NCBI RefSeq assembly: GCF_900176645.1
Contig: NZ_FXAN01000014.1
Coordinates: 61,211-125,210 of the forward strand
Source: Burkholderia singularis
Lineage (GTDB): Bacteria; Pseudomonadota; Gammaproteobacteria; Burkholderiales; Burkholderiaceae
Reading direction: 5' to 3'
Length of the DNA stretch: 64,000 nucleotides
In this document: in pieces, positions 38,681 to 46,061 of the stretch
Position numbering within the stretch: position 1 is the first letter of the stretch
Layout of the letters: each line of letters begins with the position of its first letter
Made by a program: the position numbers and the translations under genes
Notes under the pieces: model-generated
The model's database searches: none
What the model was told of the DNA's origin: nothing
What the model saw: only the letters and a program-made list of their open reading frames with translations

Positions 38681-38923
38681 ATGACGCTGACAGGCACGAT
38701 TCATACGACGCAATGGTCGGTCGACGTCGACACGTCCGCTGCACCGGAAGGCGGCTATCGCTGCCGCATTCAGGTGGCGCACCAGTCGGCTGGGCAGGCG
38801 TTCGAGCGCGCCTTCGAACTTGGCCGCACGTTCGCGACCGAGCGCGACGCGGTGCTTGAAGGATTGCGCGCGGGCATGACGTGGATCGAGATGAAAACGT
38901 CGCATGCGTTCAACGTAAATTGA
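38681..38923 (+). CDS. Small conserved-looking hypothetical protein
   Basis: An 80-residue soluble protein (MTLTGTIHTTQWSVDVDTSA...) with alternating polar/hydrophobic strands and a central helix (AFERAFELGRTFATERDAVLEGLRAGMTWIEMK). AAGGAGG lies six bases before the ATG, the strongest sign that it is translated. Its composition is coding-like, unlike the surrounding gaps. No domain is recognised. Its position among universal-stress and FNR-linked genes suggests a role in the same low-oxygen response, but this is context only. Confidence 0.7.
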   Translation: MTLTGTIHTTQWSVDVDTSAAPEGGYRCRIQVAHQSAGQAFERAFELGRTFATERDAVLEGLRAGMTWIEMKTSHAFNVN

Positions 38924-39328
38924 CGTGACGGCCGGCTGGTCAGCCGCACGGAGCGATGGCCGGCACGAATCCGACGGTTCCCCGGCGTTGCCTCGTGCCG
39001 ACACGCCCGATATGCGCGAAAAATGCCCCGCCATGCACGGCGAGCAACGCATCCCGTTACTGTTCATTTTTATTCGACATGGCAGACGGCGAAGCGCCGG
39101 CACACGGTCGCCCGGATACCGGCGTCGAAGCGCCCGATCGACGACCGGAATCATTCGAATAGCACGCTCGCGCTGCGGCCTGCGATGCCGCTTGATGCAC
39201 GTCAACGCGCGAACGGCAGCCATCCGGATCATATGAACCGGGGTTGAAATCAGGACGGCTTTGCATGGGGTTTGGCGTGTCGAGGCGGTAAGCCGGATGG
39301 GCTCGAGGTGCGATGGGAGGAGAGTTTG
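38924..39328. other. Intergenic region carrying an FNR/ANR box
   Basis: 405 bases without a credible gene. Its right part contains the FNR/ANR box at 39192-39205 that serves the HPF-like gene at 39329. Nothing else was recognised. Confidence 0.5.
39192..39237 (+). promoter_or_regulatory. FNR/ANR box upstream of the HPF-like gene
   Basis: TTGAT-GCAC-GTCAA (39192-39205) is identical in both half-sites to the boxes at 37460 and 49772. A start site about 41 bases downstream (near 39240) would have a -10 in the CATATGAA segment (39230-39237). Confidence 0.72.
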
Positions 39329-39637
39329 ATGGGCGTCGGCATGCAAATCGCCTATTTCGGTTTCGCCGGATCCGCGCGGATCGAGGCCGAAGCCAGCGTG
39401 CAGCTCATGCGGCTCGGCCGCTTCGACGGCAAGATCGCGAACTGTCTGCTTGTGGTCGAGGCGCTGCACGAATCCGATGGCTGCACACTGTATGACGCGC
39501 GGCTCGATTTGCTCGCCCGCGGTCGTGAGTCGATGCCGAACATGCGCTGCACGCACGCCAATGCGCTCGTCGCGATCCGGCATGCGTTCGATGTGGCGGA
39601 AGCGCTGCTCTTGCGCGCGCGGCTCGATGAATCTTGA
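39329..39637 (+). CDS. Divergent HPF/RaiA-like ribosome-associated protein
   Basis: A 102-residue protein: MQIAYFGFAGSARIEAEASVQLMRLGRFDGKIANCLLVVEA, then CTLYDARLDLLARG and ALVAIRHAFDVAEALLLRARL. The strand-helix-strand-strand-strand-helix layout and the phrases ARIEAEASVQLMRLGRF-x4-NCLLVVE, YDARLDLL and VAIRHAFDVA match, residue for residue in places, the short HPF/RaiA (sigma-54 modulation) proteins that dimerise or silence ribosomes. The basic patches of classic HPF are weaker. GGAGG precedes the ATG at 39329, and an FNR-type box lies upstream, suggesting ribosome hibernation under oxygen limitation. Confidence 0.65.
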   Translation: MGVGMQIAYFGFAGSARIEAEASVQLMRLGRFDGKIANCLLVVEALHESDGCTLYDARLDLLARGRESMPNMRCTHANALVAIRHAFDVAEALLLRARLDES

Positions 39638-39671
39638 CGCAGAGCGTCGGTACAGGCGGAAGGAGAGCGTG

Positions 39672-39863
39672 ATGCGTGACGAAGGGTTGATCGAGTTGCT
39701 GCGTGAGGCGGCCGCAGACACGTCGATTCCAGATGGGGCGCTACAGCGCTGGTTGGACGATGAAGTCGCGCGGCTCGAAGAGGGGGCGTTGATTCACGAT
39801 TACGTGCGCGTGTTCGCGATACGGCGCGTGCGCGAGCGGCTGGCCGCCGTGCGCAAGCGTTGA
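39672..39863 (+). CDS. Small helical protein, possibly DUF3562-like
   Basis: A 63-residue protein, MRDEGLIELLREAAADTSIP..., almost entirely helical, ending VRVFAIRRVRERLAAVRKR. AAGGAG sits nine bases before the ATG. The pattern of a short degenerate helix-turn-helix followed by RRVRERL recalls DUF3562 proteins, but I am not certain. It starts 34 bases after the HPF-like gene and is likely in the same transcript. Confidence 0.62.
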   Translation: MRDEGLIELLREAAADTSIPDGALQRWLDDEVARLEEGALIHDYVRVFAIRRVRERLAAVRKR

Positions 39864-40168
39864 GCCGCGCGCGCTGCGCACGGCGATGCCACCGGGCGAT
39901 GTGCGCACGCAAAGCGTGGATTACCTACGCGATGGCGTATGGGTGAAGCGTGTGGCTTCATAGCGACTGCGCACCACGGCGATGCGGCGTTCTTCGTGCC
40001 GGCAGCGAACAGCCAAGCGCCCCAGATGCCGGTGCGCATTCGCGGTCGCTGCCGCCAGCCGTTGGCGAAAACGCAAGGGCGGGGCCGGCAGCGGGACGTC
40101 GGCCGCGTGGCCGCGCTACCGTTGCGTCGCGCATCGCACGGCGCGGCCTGCGCCGATGCCTGCCGCGC
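39864..40168. other. Convergent intergenic region, no feature recognised
   Basis: 305 bases between the small helical protein gene and the leftward FNR-type regulator. No clear intrinsic terminator with a T-run and no coding sequence were seen. Confidence 0.45.
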
Positions 40169-40936
40169 TCAGATGCGTTGCAGCCCGTCGAGATCGACGA
40201 TGCGAATCCGTTTGCCGCGCGTGGCGACGAGGCCGTCGCGCTGAAACTTCGACAGCATCCGGCTGACGGTTTCGAGCTTCATGCCCAGATAGCAGCCGAT
40301 TTCCTCGCGCGTCATCCGCAAATTGAACTCGGCCGGCGAATAGCCGCGCGCCTCGAAGCGTGCCGACAGATTCAGCAAGAACGCGGCGATCCGCTGCTCG
40401 GCCGTCATCGTACCGAGCAGCGCCATCAGGCTCGATTCGCGAACGATTTCGCCGCTCATCAGTTGGTAGACGTGGTGCTGCATCGGCTTTACGTCGCGGC
40501 ATACCTGCTCGAGCTGCGCGAACGGAATGATGCAGACCGTGCTGTCCTCCAGCGCGCGCGCGTCGGTGTTGTGGCGTCCCGTGTGCAGTCCGTCGAGCCC
40601 GAGAGATTCGCCCGCGATCTGGAAGCCGGTCACGTGTTCGCGGCCGTCGCGATGCGTGAGTACGGTTTTGAACGAACCGGTGCGCACCGCGTAGATGCTT
40701 TGAAACGGGTCACCGGACCGGTACAGCGTATCGCCGCGCTTGACTTGCCGGGTCGTGCAAATCAGCGCGTCGAGCTGGGCGAAATCGGCGGGCGTCAGAT
40801 TCGGCGGCATGCAGACTGCGCGCAGCGCGCACGATGAACAGCGCACCGTGCTGCGCTTGGGCTGATTCGCGCGCATCGATGCCGGCATCGGCGAAATGGG
40901 ATGGATCGGGATAGCGGTTAGGGCGTGGTTCAGCAT
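40169..40936 (-). CDS. FNR/ANR-type oxygen-sensing transcription regulator
   Basis: A 255-residue Crp/Fnr protein. Cys33, Cys36 and Cys42 (CSSCALRAVC, the C-x2-C-x5-C of FNR) plus Cys135 in ALEDSTVCIIPF are the four ligands of the oxygen-labile 4Fe-4S cluster. The cNMP-like barrel (GDTLYRSGDPFQSIYAVRTGSFKTVL) is followed by the DNA-binding segment MTREEIGCYLGMKLETVSRMLSKFQRDG, whose E-x2-SR recognition residues are those that read TTGAT half-sites. Four matching boxes are found in this island. It begins 13 bases after the receiver-domain gene, so the two are an operon. Confidence 0.92.
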   Translation of the reverse strand: MLNHALTAIPIHPISPMPASMRANQPKRSTVRCSSCALRAVCMPPNLTPADFAQLDALICTTRQVKRGDTLYRSGDPFQSIYAVRTGSFKTVLTHRDGREHVTGFQIAGESLGLDGLHTGRHNTDARALEDSTVCIIPFAQLEQVCRDVKPMQHHVYQLMSGEIVRESSLMALLGTMTAEQRIAAFLLNLSARFEARGYSPAEFNLRMTREEIGCYLGMKLETVSRMLSKFQRDGLVATRGKRIRIVDLDGLQRI

Positions 40937-40949
40937 GATCTGCTCCGGT

Positions 40950-41360
40950 TTATTGGCTCATATCCGATCGGCGTTGGTGCGCGATCGCTTCGATCGTTCT
41001 GCATGCGGCGTCAAACTCGACGGTCTTGTCGAAGAAAAAATCCGCGCCGGCCGCGCGGGATGCCGCGCGGAATGCCGGCCCCGACAAATTCGTCAGCACC
41101 ACCGTCACGACTCTCGGAACCCGGCGCGACAGCGTCGCGATGAGTTCGAGGCCATTGCCGTCGGCAAGACGAAGGTCGATGATCGCGATGTCCGGCTGGC
41201 ACGCGGACAACCCCGCCAGCGCCGCAGCCAAATCCTCCGCTTCTCCGACCACGGCAATGCCGGCCAATGCGCCGAGCCGCGCGGCGATCCGGCAGCGCAC
41301 CGGCTTGGCGTCGTCGACGAGATATACGCTTACGGGTGCCGGCGTGGGTCTGACATTCAT
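40950..41360 (-). CDS. Stand-alone response-regulator receiver protein
   Basis: A 136-residue protein consisting of a receiver domain only. SVYLVDDAKPVRCRI holds the acidic pair, Asp62 in DIAIIDLRLADGNGLEL is the phospho-acceptor, Thr90 (VVLTN) and Lys112 (FFFDKT) complete the site. There is no output domain, as in CheY/Spo0F-like relays. It is cotranscribed with the FNR-type gene (13-base gap). Its likely kinase is not adjacent; the NarX-like kinase in this island is one candidate. Confidence 0.88.
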   Translation of the reverse strand: MNVRPTPAPVSVYLVDDAKPVRCRIAARLGALAGIAVVGEAEDLAAALAGLSACQPDIAIIDLRLADGNGLELIATLSRRVPRVVTVVLTNLSGPAFRAASRAAGADFFFDKTVEFDAACRTIEAIAHQRRSDMSQ

Positions 41361-41827
41361 GGGCGTCAGTATCGTCTGCCCAGCGCGCGGGGAAAATCGG
41401 CGCCGCTTGAAGTTTGAGTAGGCTCGGCGGAAGTGTTGTAGGGGGATTCCTACAACGATGCGGCGTTGCGTCGCGTTGCCATCGTCAGGCCCCGCAATGG
41501 GCCGAGGGTTGGGATGCCGCCAGCTTGCTTCGACGCTGGTTGTCGCGCGCGGCGGGTACGGTCGCGGGGGAGGGTGACGCGCAAGCGGCTGCCATGCGTT
41601 TCCGTTCGGCAACAGGGCGCGATGCCGATCCCATTGATGTGCCCCGCTGCCGGCGCGCGCCGATTCGGATAAATGCGGGCAAGCGCGTGGCCGGGCCGTG
41701 CGGGTTCCAGGCGGTCGCGCGAACCGGCGCGGCAGCGGGCCGTATGAGAAACAGACCGGCGCCGGGCGTGGCAAGAGCGATGAAGCGGCGCCGCAGTCTT
41801 GAGTTCCGCTGGCGCCGCAGGTTGTCG
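41361..41827. other. Regulatory gap upstream of the receiver-fnr operon
   Basis: 467 bases between the leftward beta-helix gene (stop 41828) and the receiver gene start. It contains a perfect 8-bp inverted repeat at 41435-41456. No TTGAT-type box was found, so the FNR operon is probably not controlled by its own product. No gene recognised. Confidence 0.5.
41435..41456. promoter_or_regulatory. Palindromic operator candidate upstream of the receiver-fnr operon
   Basis: GTTGTAGG (41435-41442) and CCTACAAC (41449-41456) are perfect inverted arms around GGGATT, 75 bases upstream of the receiver start. The half-site size suits a dimeric NarL-family regulator, such as the one encoded at 46638-47285, though this link is inferred only from proximity. 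Confidence 0.55.
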
Positions 41828-43090
41828 TCAGCGCTTCGCTACCGACGCCGTCGACGCTTGCCGCAAATATTCGCGGACTGGCGGCATGCGCGAGACGTTT
41901 GCGCCCGTCACGCTGATCGAGCCTGTCGTCGAGCAGCCGGGCGGCGGGGGCAGCGGATTGCCGTCGAGCGTGTTCGCCTGGCAAATGAGCTGGCTTGCCG
42001 AGCAGCCAGCCGCCTGCAACAGCGCGATCGGCGTATCGTTGATCGACGCGAACGCATTGCCGGACACGTTGACGTCGCAGACGTTGCCGAGCGTGCGCAG
42101 GCCCTGATAGTGGGTGCGGGAGACGCGGTTGCCCGTCACGGACACGCGCGTGACCTTGCCGCTCGGCCAGGTGTTGATCTCGATTCCGCCCATGTATGCC
42201 GGATCGCGCGGGTTGTTTGGATTGGGCAGCTCGATGTTGGATACGTCGTTGTTCGACACGACGACGTTCGTCGAATTGTAGGTATTCCAGCTATCCTCCT
42301 GCGCAACGAGGATGCCCGCCGCCTTCTCGACGTTCTGCACCGTGTTGCCGGTGATCGTCACGTCCGCGCCGCCGACCACGGTCGCGCCGCGCCCCCAGTA
42401 GTTGCCGAGCAGCTTGTTGTTCTGGATCAGCACGTTGCTGCACATCTTGCCGTCGGGGATATAGCTGACGACGGCGACCATGTCGTCGCCCGTGTTCTTC
42501 ACCGTGTTGTCACGCACGAGCACGTTGCGCGAGCCGTGGGTGGTATGGATACCGTCGGCGAGCGTGTCCTGCACCGTGTTGCCGACGACCGCGACATCCG
42601 CGCCGCTGAACACGAAGATGCCCGCGCTCGCGCCGCCGCGAATCGTCACGTCGAGCACCTGGATGCCGGAGCCCTCCACATCGACTTTCGTCGAGCTGGG
42701 TGTCGCCAGCCGTGTCGTTCCGGTGCCGACCAGCGTCACGCCGACGAGCGTCGAATTCTGGCCGCGCATTTCGATCGTCTGATCGGCGTCGTTGGTCGCG
42801 ATGAGCGTCGCGCCGTAGCCCGACACCACCGCTTGCAGAGTCTTTACCACCAGCGAGCGGCCGACGACGTACTGCCCCGGTGCGAACACAAGGCGCTGGC
42901 CGGCTTGCAGCGAGTCGAGCGCGCGCTGGATCGTGTCGGCCTGATCGGTGTTGTCGCCCGTCGGATGAAGCGTGACGTCGGGGAGTGCTGCCGCGAGCGG
43001 TGCGGGTGCGGCGGGCTGGGCGGCTTGGCTGGCCGCGGCAACGGACAGTGCGGCGACGAGTGCGGCAAGAGCGGGAAGCGATCGAGTCAT
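41828..43090 (-). CDS. Secreted right-handed parallel beta-helix protein
   Basis: A 420-residue exported protein with a signal peptide (SLPALAALVAALSVAAASQA). The mature part starts with a pectate-lyase-like cap (DTIQRALDSLQAGQRLVFAPGQYVV) and is built of beta-helix rungs, for example VLDVTIRGGASAGIFVFSGA, VAVVGNTVQDTLADGIHTTH, VLIQNNKLLGNYWGRGATVV and VTITGNTVQNVEKAAGILVA. This fold is typical of polysaccharide lyases, epimerases and adhesins. No catalytic set is identified, so enzymatic activity is open. It is downstream of nothing obvious and stands alone in the island. Confidence 0.82.
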   Translation of the reverse strand: MTRSLPALAALVAALSVAAASQAAQPAAPAPLAAALPDVTLHPTGDNTDQADTIQRALDSLQAGQRLVFAPGQYVVGRSLVVKTLQAVVSGYGATLIATNDADQTIEMRGQNSTLVGVTLVGTGTTRLATPSSTKVDVEGSGIQVLDVTIRGGASAGIFVFSGADVAVVGNTVQDTLADGIHTTHGSRNVLVRDNTVKNTGDDMVAVVSYIPDGKMCSNVLIQNNKLLGNYWGRGATVVGGADVTITGNTVQNVEKAAGILVAQEDSWNTYNSTNVVVSNNDVSNIELPNPNNPRDPAYMGGIEINTWPSGKVTRVSVTGNRVSRTHYQGLRTLGNVCDVNVSGNAFASINDTPIALLQAAGCSASQLICQANTLDGNPLPPPPGCSTTGSISVTGANVSRMPPVREYLRQASTASVAKR

Positions 43091-43334
43091 GGTGAACCTT
43101 TCTTGGTGGAATTTTTCGTTAGCCTCACGCTAAGCTTTCGAAAGGATCGGCGTCGGTGTGTTAGCCAACACTTTGTGCCGTGTCGAATCCAAATATCGAC
43201 GCGCGATGCGCGTGCGGCTTTGCGTGCGCATCCGCCGGTGTGTGAAGCCGGCGATCGGCTCGTGGCGCGCGTCGCGATGTGGGATCGCTGATGTCCGGCT
43301 GGCTTATCCGGTCGCGCGCCGCCGCCACCTATCG

Positions 43335-44453
43335 CTAGGTTCGCGCCGACAGCCATTCGGCAATGCGCGGCCATGCGTTTCGCAACGTGCGTGAGCCCAT
43401 GAAGAGGCCGATATGGCCGCCGGGTACGAGCTGGCTCGTCACATCGGACGCGGGTGTGCCGAGATAGTGGCGCGCATCGAGCACCTGCTCCGGTGTCGTG
43501 ATGTCGTCGTCTTTGCCGGCAAGCAGATAGACCGGGCACGTAATGGTCTTCAGATCGAGCGTGCGGCCCAGCGCGACGAATGTCCCCTTCGCGAGCCGGT
43601 TTTCCTTGAAGAGCTGCACGATCGCCTGCAGATACCAGCGCCCGGGCAGATCCACGGGATTCTCGTACCAACTCGCGAATGCCTCCGCACGGCGCACGTA
43701 GGTCGGATCGTCGATGTGCTCGTACATGTCGATGAGATTGCCGACATAATGCTGCTCCGGATGCATATTCTTCCAGCCGCGCAGCATCATACGGCCGCGC
43801 ATCAGTCCGCCGCCGGTTCGCACGAGTTCTTCGTAAAACGATGTCGGATACGCGTGCGCCATGCGCTTGATCGGGCCGTCGCCGGCGTCGGTATCGATCG
43901 GTGAGCCGGCGAGCACGACGCTTGCCACCTTGTGCGGAAACCGCGCGGCATACATCGCGCACAGCCAGCCGCCCTGACATAGCCCGACGAGGTTGACGCG
44001 GCCGCCGATCTCGTCGACGCACACGTTCAGTTCCGCGAGATATTGATCGATCTCCAGATCCTTCATGTCGTCCGTCGCGCTATGCCAATCCGTCAGATAC
44101 AGGCGCGTCACACCATGAGTGCGCAGTGTCTCCATTAAGCTCTGGCCGGGCTGATAGTCGGCGATCATCGCGCTATGGCCGGCGTAGGGCGCGTCGACGA
44201 TCGTTGGCAGCCCGGCGGCCGGCGCGATCGAATAATCGCGAAACGTCATCGTGCGCAGCGCGAGCAGCGGCCGGTTCGGCGACGCGAGCGACGGCCGCAG
44301 CTCGAAATGCAGCTTTTCCTCTTCGGCGAGGAAGTGCATGTAGCGGGCCGTCCAGCTATTGCCGGCTTCGATGAAGGTGGCGGCGGCGGCGAGCGGCCAG
44401 AAGATCGGCAGCGTGGGAGGGGCGACAGGCGGGGCGTTCGAGGGACGGTTCAT
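43335..44453 (-). CDS. PhaC/PhaZ-like alpha/beta hydrolase with cysteine nucleophile
   Basis: A 372-residue alpha/beta hydrolase. The nucleophile elbow is GLCQGGW with Cys159 in place of Ser, the Asp lies in LLAGKDDDITTPEQ (about 315-317) and the His is His347 in PGGHIG. A Cys-Asp-His triad is the arrangement of polyhydroxyalkanoate synthases and of intracellular PHB depolymerases. YPTSFYEELVRTGGGLMRGRMM and DWHSATDDMKDLEIDQYLAEL also resemble PhaC segments. It is shorter than a class I synthase, so a depolymerase or PHA-related transferase is more likely. PHB turnover would suit an oxygen-limitation island. Confidence 0.72.
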   Translation of the reverse strand: MNRPSNAPPVAPPTLPIFWPLAAAATFIEAGNSWTARYMHFLAEEEKLHFELRPSLASPNRPLLALRTMTFRDYSIAPAAGLPTIVDAPYAGHSAMIADYQPGQSLMETLRTHGVTRLYLTDWHSATDDMKDLEIDQYLAELNVCVDEIGGRVNLVGLCQGGWLCAMYAARFPHKVASVVLAGSPIDTDAGDGPIKRMAHAYPTSFYEELVRTGGGLMRGRMMLRGWKNMHPEQHYVGNLIDMYEHIDDPTYVRRAEAFASWYENPVDLPGRWYLQAIVQLFKENRLAKGTFVALGRTLDLKTITCPVYLLAGKDDDITTPEQVLDARHYLGTPASDVTSQLVPGGHIGLFMGSRTLRNAWPRIAEWLSART

Positions 44454-44761
44454 GCGGGTGTCGGCGGTCCGATTGAAACTGGTCAAATACCGCTCGGCCA
44501 GCGCTGGCTGGGAACGGCGGCGCGGGGCGGTGTGGCGGGGAGGGTGCGAATGCGCTCGCGCCCCCGGCGGCGAGTCGACGCAATAAGAAAGCGGCAATGC
44601 CGATAGGCGGCGCGTAACGATGTGTTGTTGCATCGACGCGTGGCGCTGCCTCGAGGACGAACTCGGCAGCGCGCGAACCGCGCGTTGCCCACAGCGTATG
44701 TGCGGTGCCGGGCATGGCGTGCGCCCGCATGGTCGAGCGAGGCTCCGCCGTCGGCCGCCAT
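44454..44761. other. Intergenic region, only a weak FNR-like site
   Basis: 308 bases between the small membrane protein gene and the hydrolase start, both leftward. TTGAA-ACTG-GTCAA (44473-44486) is a one-off match in each half to an FNR box but lies only about 26 bases from the start codon, too close for standard activation. No gene seen. Confidence 0.4.
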
Positions 44762-45049
44762 TCAGCGGGCGGCGCGCGCCGGGGCTACGGATGCCGCGGG
44801 CGCGGGCGTTGCCGCACGCTCGGCAATGCGGTCCATCAGCTTCGCACAGAGATAAACGAGTAGCGCGCCCGCGGCAGCGCCGTGCAGGTCGCCTGACATC
44901 GTTGACAGGCTGGTCAGCCGATCGAGCCCGGTGACGACGGCGGCCGTCGCGAGCCAGAGTACGAGCGCATCGACTGGGCGGTCGTGGCGCAGAGGGTGCG
45001 CAAACGGTGCGGGCCGTGGAGCGCGGGCGGAACGACGCAAGGTTCGCAT
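44762..45049 (-). CDS. Small membrane-associated hypothetical protein
   Basis: A 95-residue protein. A basic, proline-rich N-terminus (RTLRRSARAPRPAPFAHPLRH) leads into two short hydrophobic segments (ALVLWLATAAVVTGL and AAAGALLVYLCAKLM) and an Ala/Pro-rich tail. AGGAGG lies five bases before the ATG at 45049, good evidence for translation. No family recognised. It is divergent from the orphan gamma-subunit gene, and the 140-base gap between them holds an FNR-type box that could serve either or both. Confidence 0.6.
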   Translation of the reverse strand: MRTLRRSARAPRPAPFAHPLRHDRPVDALVLWLATAAVVTGLDRLTSLSTMSGDLHGAAAGALLVYLCAKLMDRIAERAATPAPAASVAPARAAR

Positions 45050-45115
45050 GACTGCCTCCTGAATGAAGTAACGCGACAAGTTGAATCGATTGTGGGCGAA
45101 TCGGCAGGCAACCTG

Positions 45116-45154
45116 ATGATCTGCATCAAATGCCGAAATGCGGGCGCGGATAGT
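45116..45154 (+). promoter_or_regulatory. FNR box in front of the orphan gamma/epsilon pair
   Basis: ATGAT-CTGC-ATCAA (45116-45129) differs from the FNR consensus TTGAT-N4-ATCAA by one base. Centred at 45122.5, it predicts a rightward start near 45164 with a -10 at GATAGT (45149-45154); the gamma-subunit ATG is at 45190. Confidence 0.7.
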
Positions 45155-45189
45155 CTTGGTTTTGTCATATCGATACCGGCTTGAAGAAC

Positions 45190-46050
45190 ATGCATATCCG
45201 AGAAATTCGTTCGAAGATCGACAGCACGCAGTCGACACGCAAGATCACACGTGCAATGGAAATGATGGCGCGCACCCGGATGGCCAGCGCGCAGCGGCGC
45301 GCGCGCGAGTTTCGTCCATACGCGGCGCGCGTGACGGCGATCGCCCAGCGGATGTTGCGCGATCGGCCCGATTACACGTCGGTGCTGATGAGGCGGCGCG
45401 AGCCGGTGCGTCGCGCGGGCTTGATCGTCGTCAGCACCGATCGCGGCCTGTGCGGGCCGCTCAACACGCGGCTGCTCGTCGCGTGTGCCGATACGCTCGA
45501 CGCATGGCAGCGTAAGGACATACAGAGCGAGCTGAGCGTGATCGGCGCGCGCGGTGCGGCGCCGCTCGCCCGGCATGGCGCAAACGTTGTCGCGCGCACC
45601 GCCAATCTCGGCGGCGAACGGCAATTCGATGCGGTGCTCGGCGCGCTGCTGGTGCCGCTGACCGCGTTCATCGACGGCGAGCTGGACGAGGTGTGGATTG
45701 CCTATAACCGGTTGACGAGTGCGCTGTCCTACGAGCCTCGAATCGAACGGATCTTGCCGGTCGACGGCATCGAACCGCTCGGTAGCGAGCCGCTTGCGCC
45801 ATACCTGTACGAACCGGCGCCGAAGCCGGTGGTGGATACGATCCTGTTACGGTACGTCGAAGCGTGCTTTTACCAGGCGGTGGTCGAGAACGGCGCATGC
45901 GAGCAATGCGCGCGGATGTTCAGCATGCAGGCCGCGACGCGCAACGCCGACCAGATGCTGCGCGATCTGCGGCATCTGTACCAGAAGACACGGCAGGCAC
46001 GGATCACGACGGAACTGTGCGAGATCGTGGCCGGCGCCGCGGCGATTTGA
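45190..46050 (+). CDS. Orphan F1-ATPase gamma subunit
   Basis: A 286-residue, apparently intact F1 gamma: the N-terminal rotor helix MHIREIRSKIDSTQSTRKITRAMEMMA, the VSTDRGLCGPLNTRLL block near residue 82-95 and the C-terminal helix MQAATRNADQMLRDLRHLYQKTRQARITTELCEIVAGAAA all match normal gamma subunits. Yet no alpha, beta, delta or Fo gene lies on either side; only epsilon follows, 11 bases later. It starts at the ATG at 45190. It is too well kept to be a relic, and an FNR-type box lies upstream. It might replace gamma in the main ATP synthase under low oxygen, which is inference. Confidence 0.88.
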   Translation: MHIREIRSKIDSTQSTRKITRAMEMMARTRMASAQRRAREFRPYAARVTAIAQRMLRDRPDYTSVLMRRREPVRRAGLIVVSTDRGLCGPLNTRLLVACADTLDAWQRKDIQSELSVIGARGAAPLARHGANVVARTANLGGERQFDAVLGALLVPLTAFIDGELDEVWIAYNRLTSALSYEPRIERILPVDGIEPLGSEPLAPYLYEPAPKPVVDTILLRYVEACFYQAVVENGACEQCARMFSMQAATRNADQMLRDLRHLYQKTRQARITTELCEIVAGAAAI

Positions 46051-46061
46051 CGGAGCGTGCG

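Noticed and set aside
38241..38684. A 147-codon open frame between the two small proteins of the island
   Set aside because: No Shine-Dalgarno, Arg/Ala/Ser-rich composition, and it runs into the well-supported start at 38681.
44473..44486. FNR box TTGAA-ACTG-GTCAA before the PHA-type hydrolase
   Set aside because: One mismatch in a half-site and too close to the start codon for FNR activation; kept only as a remark.
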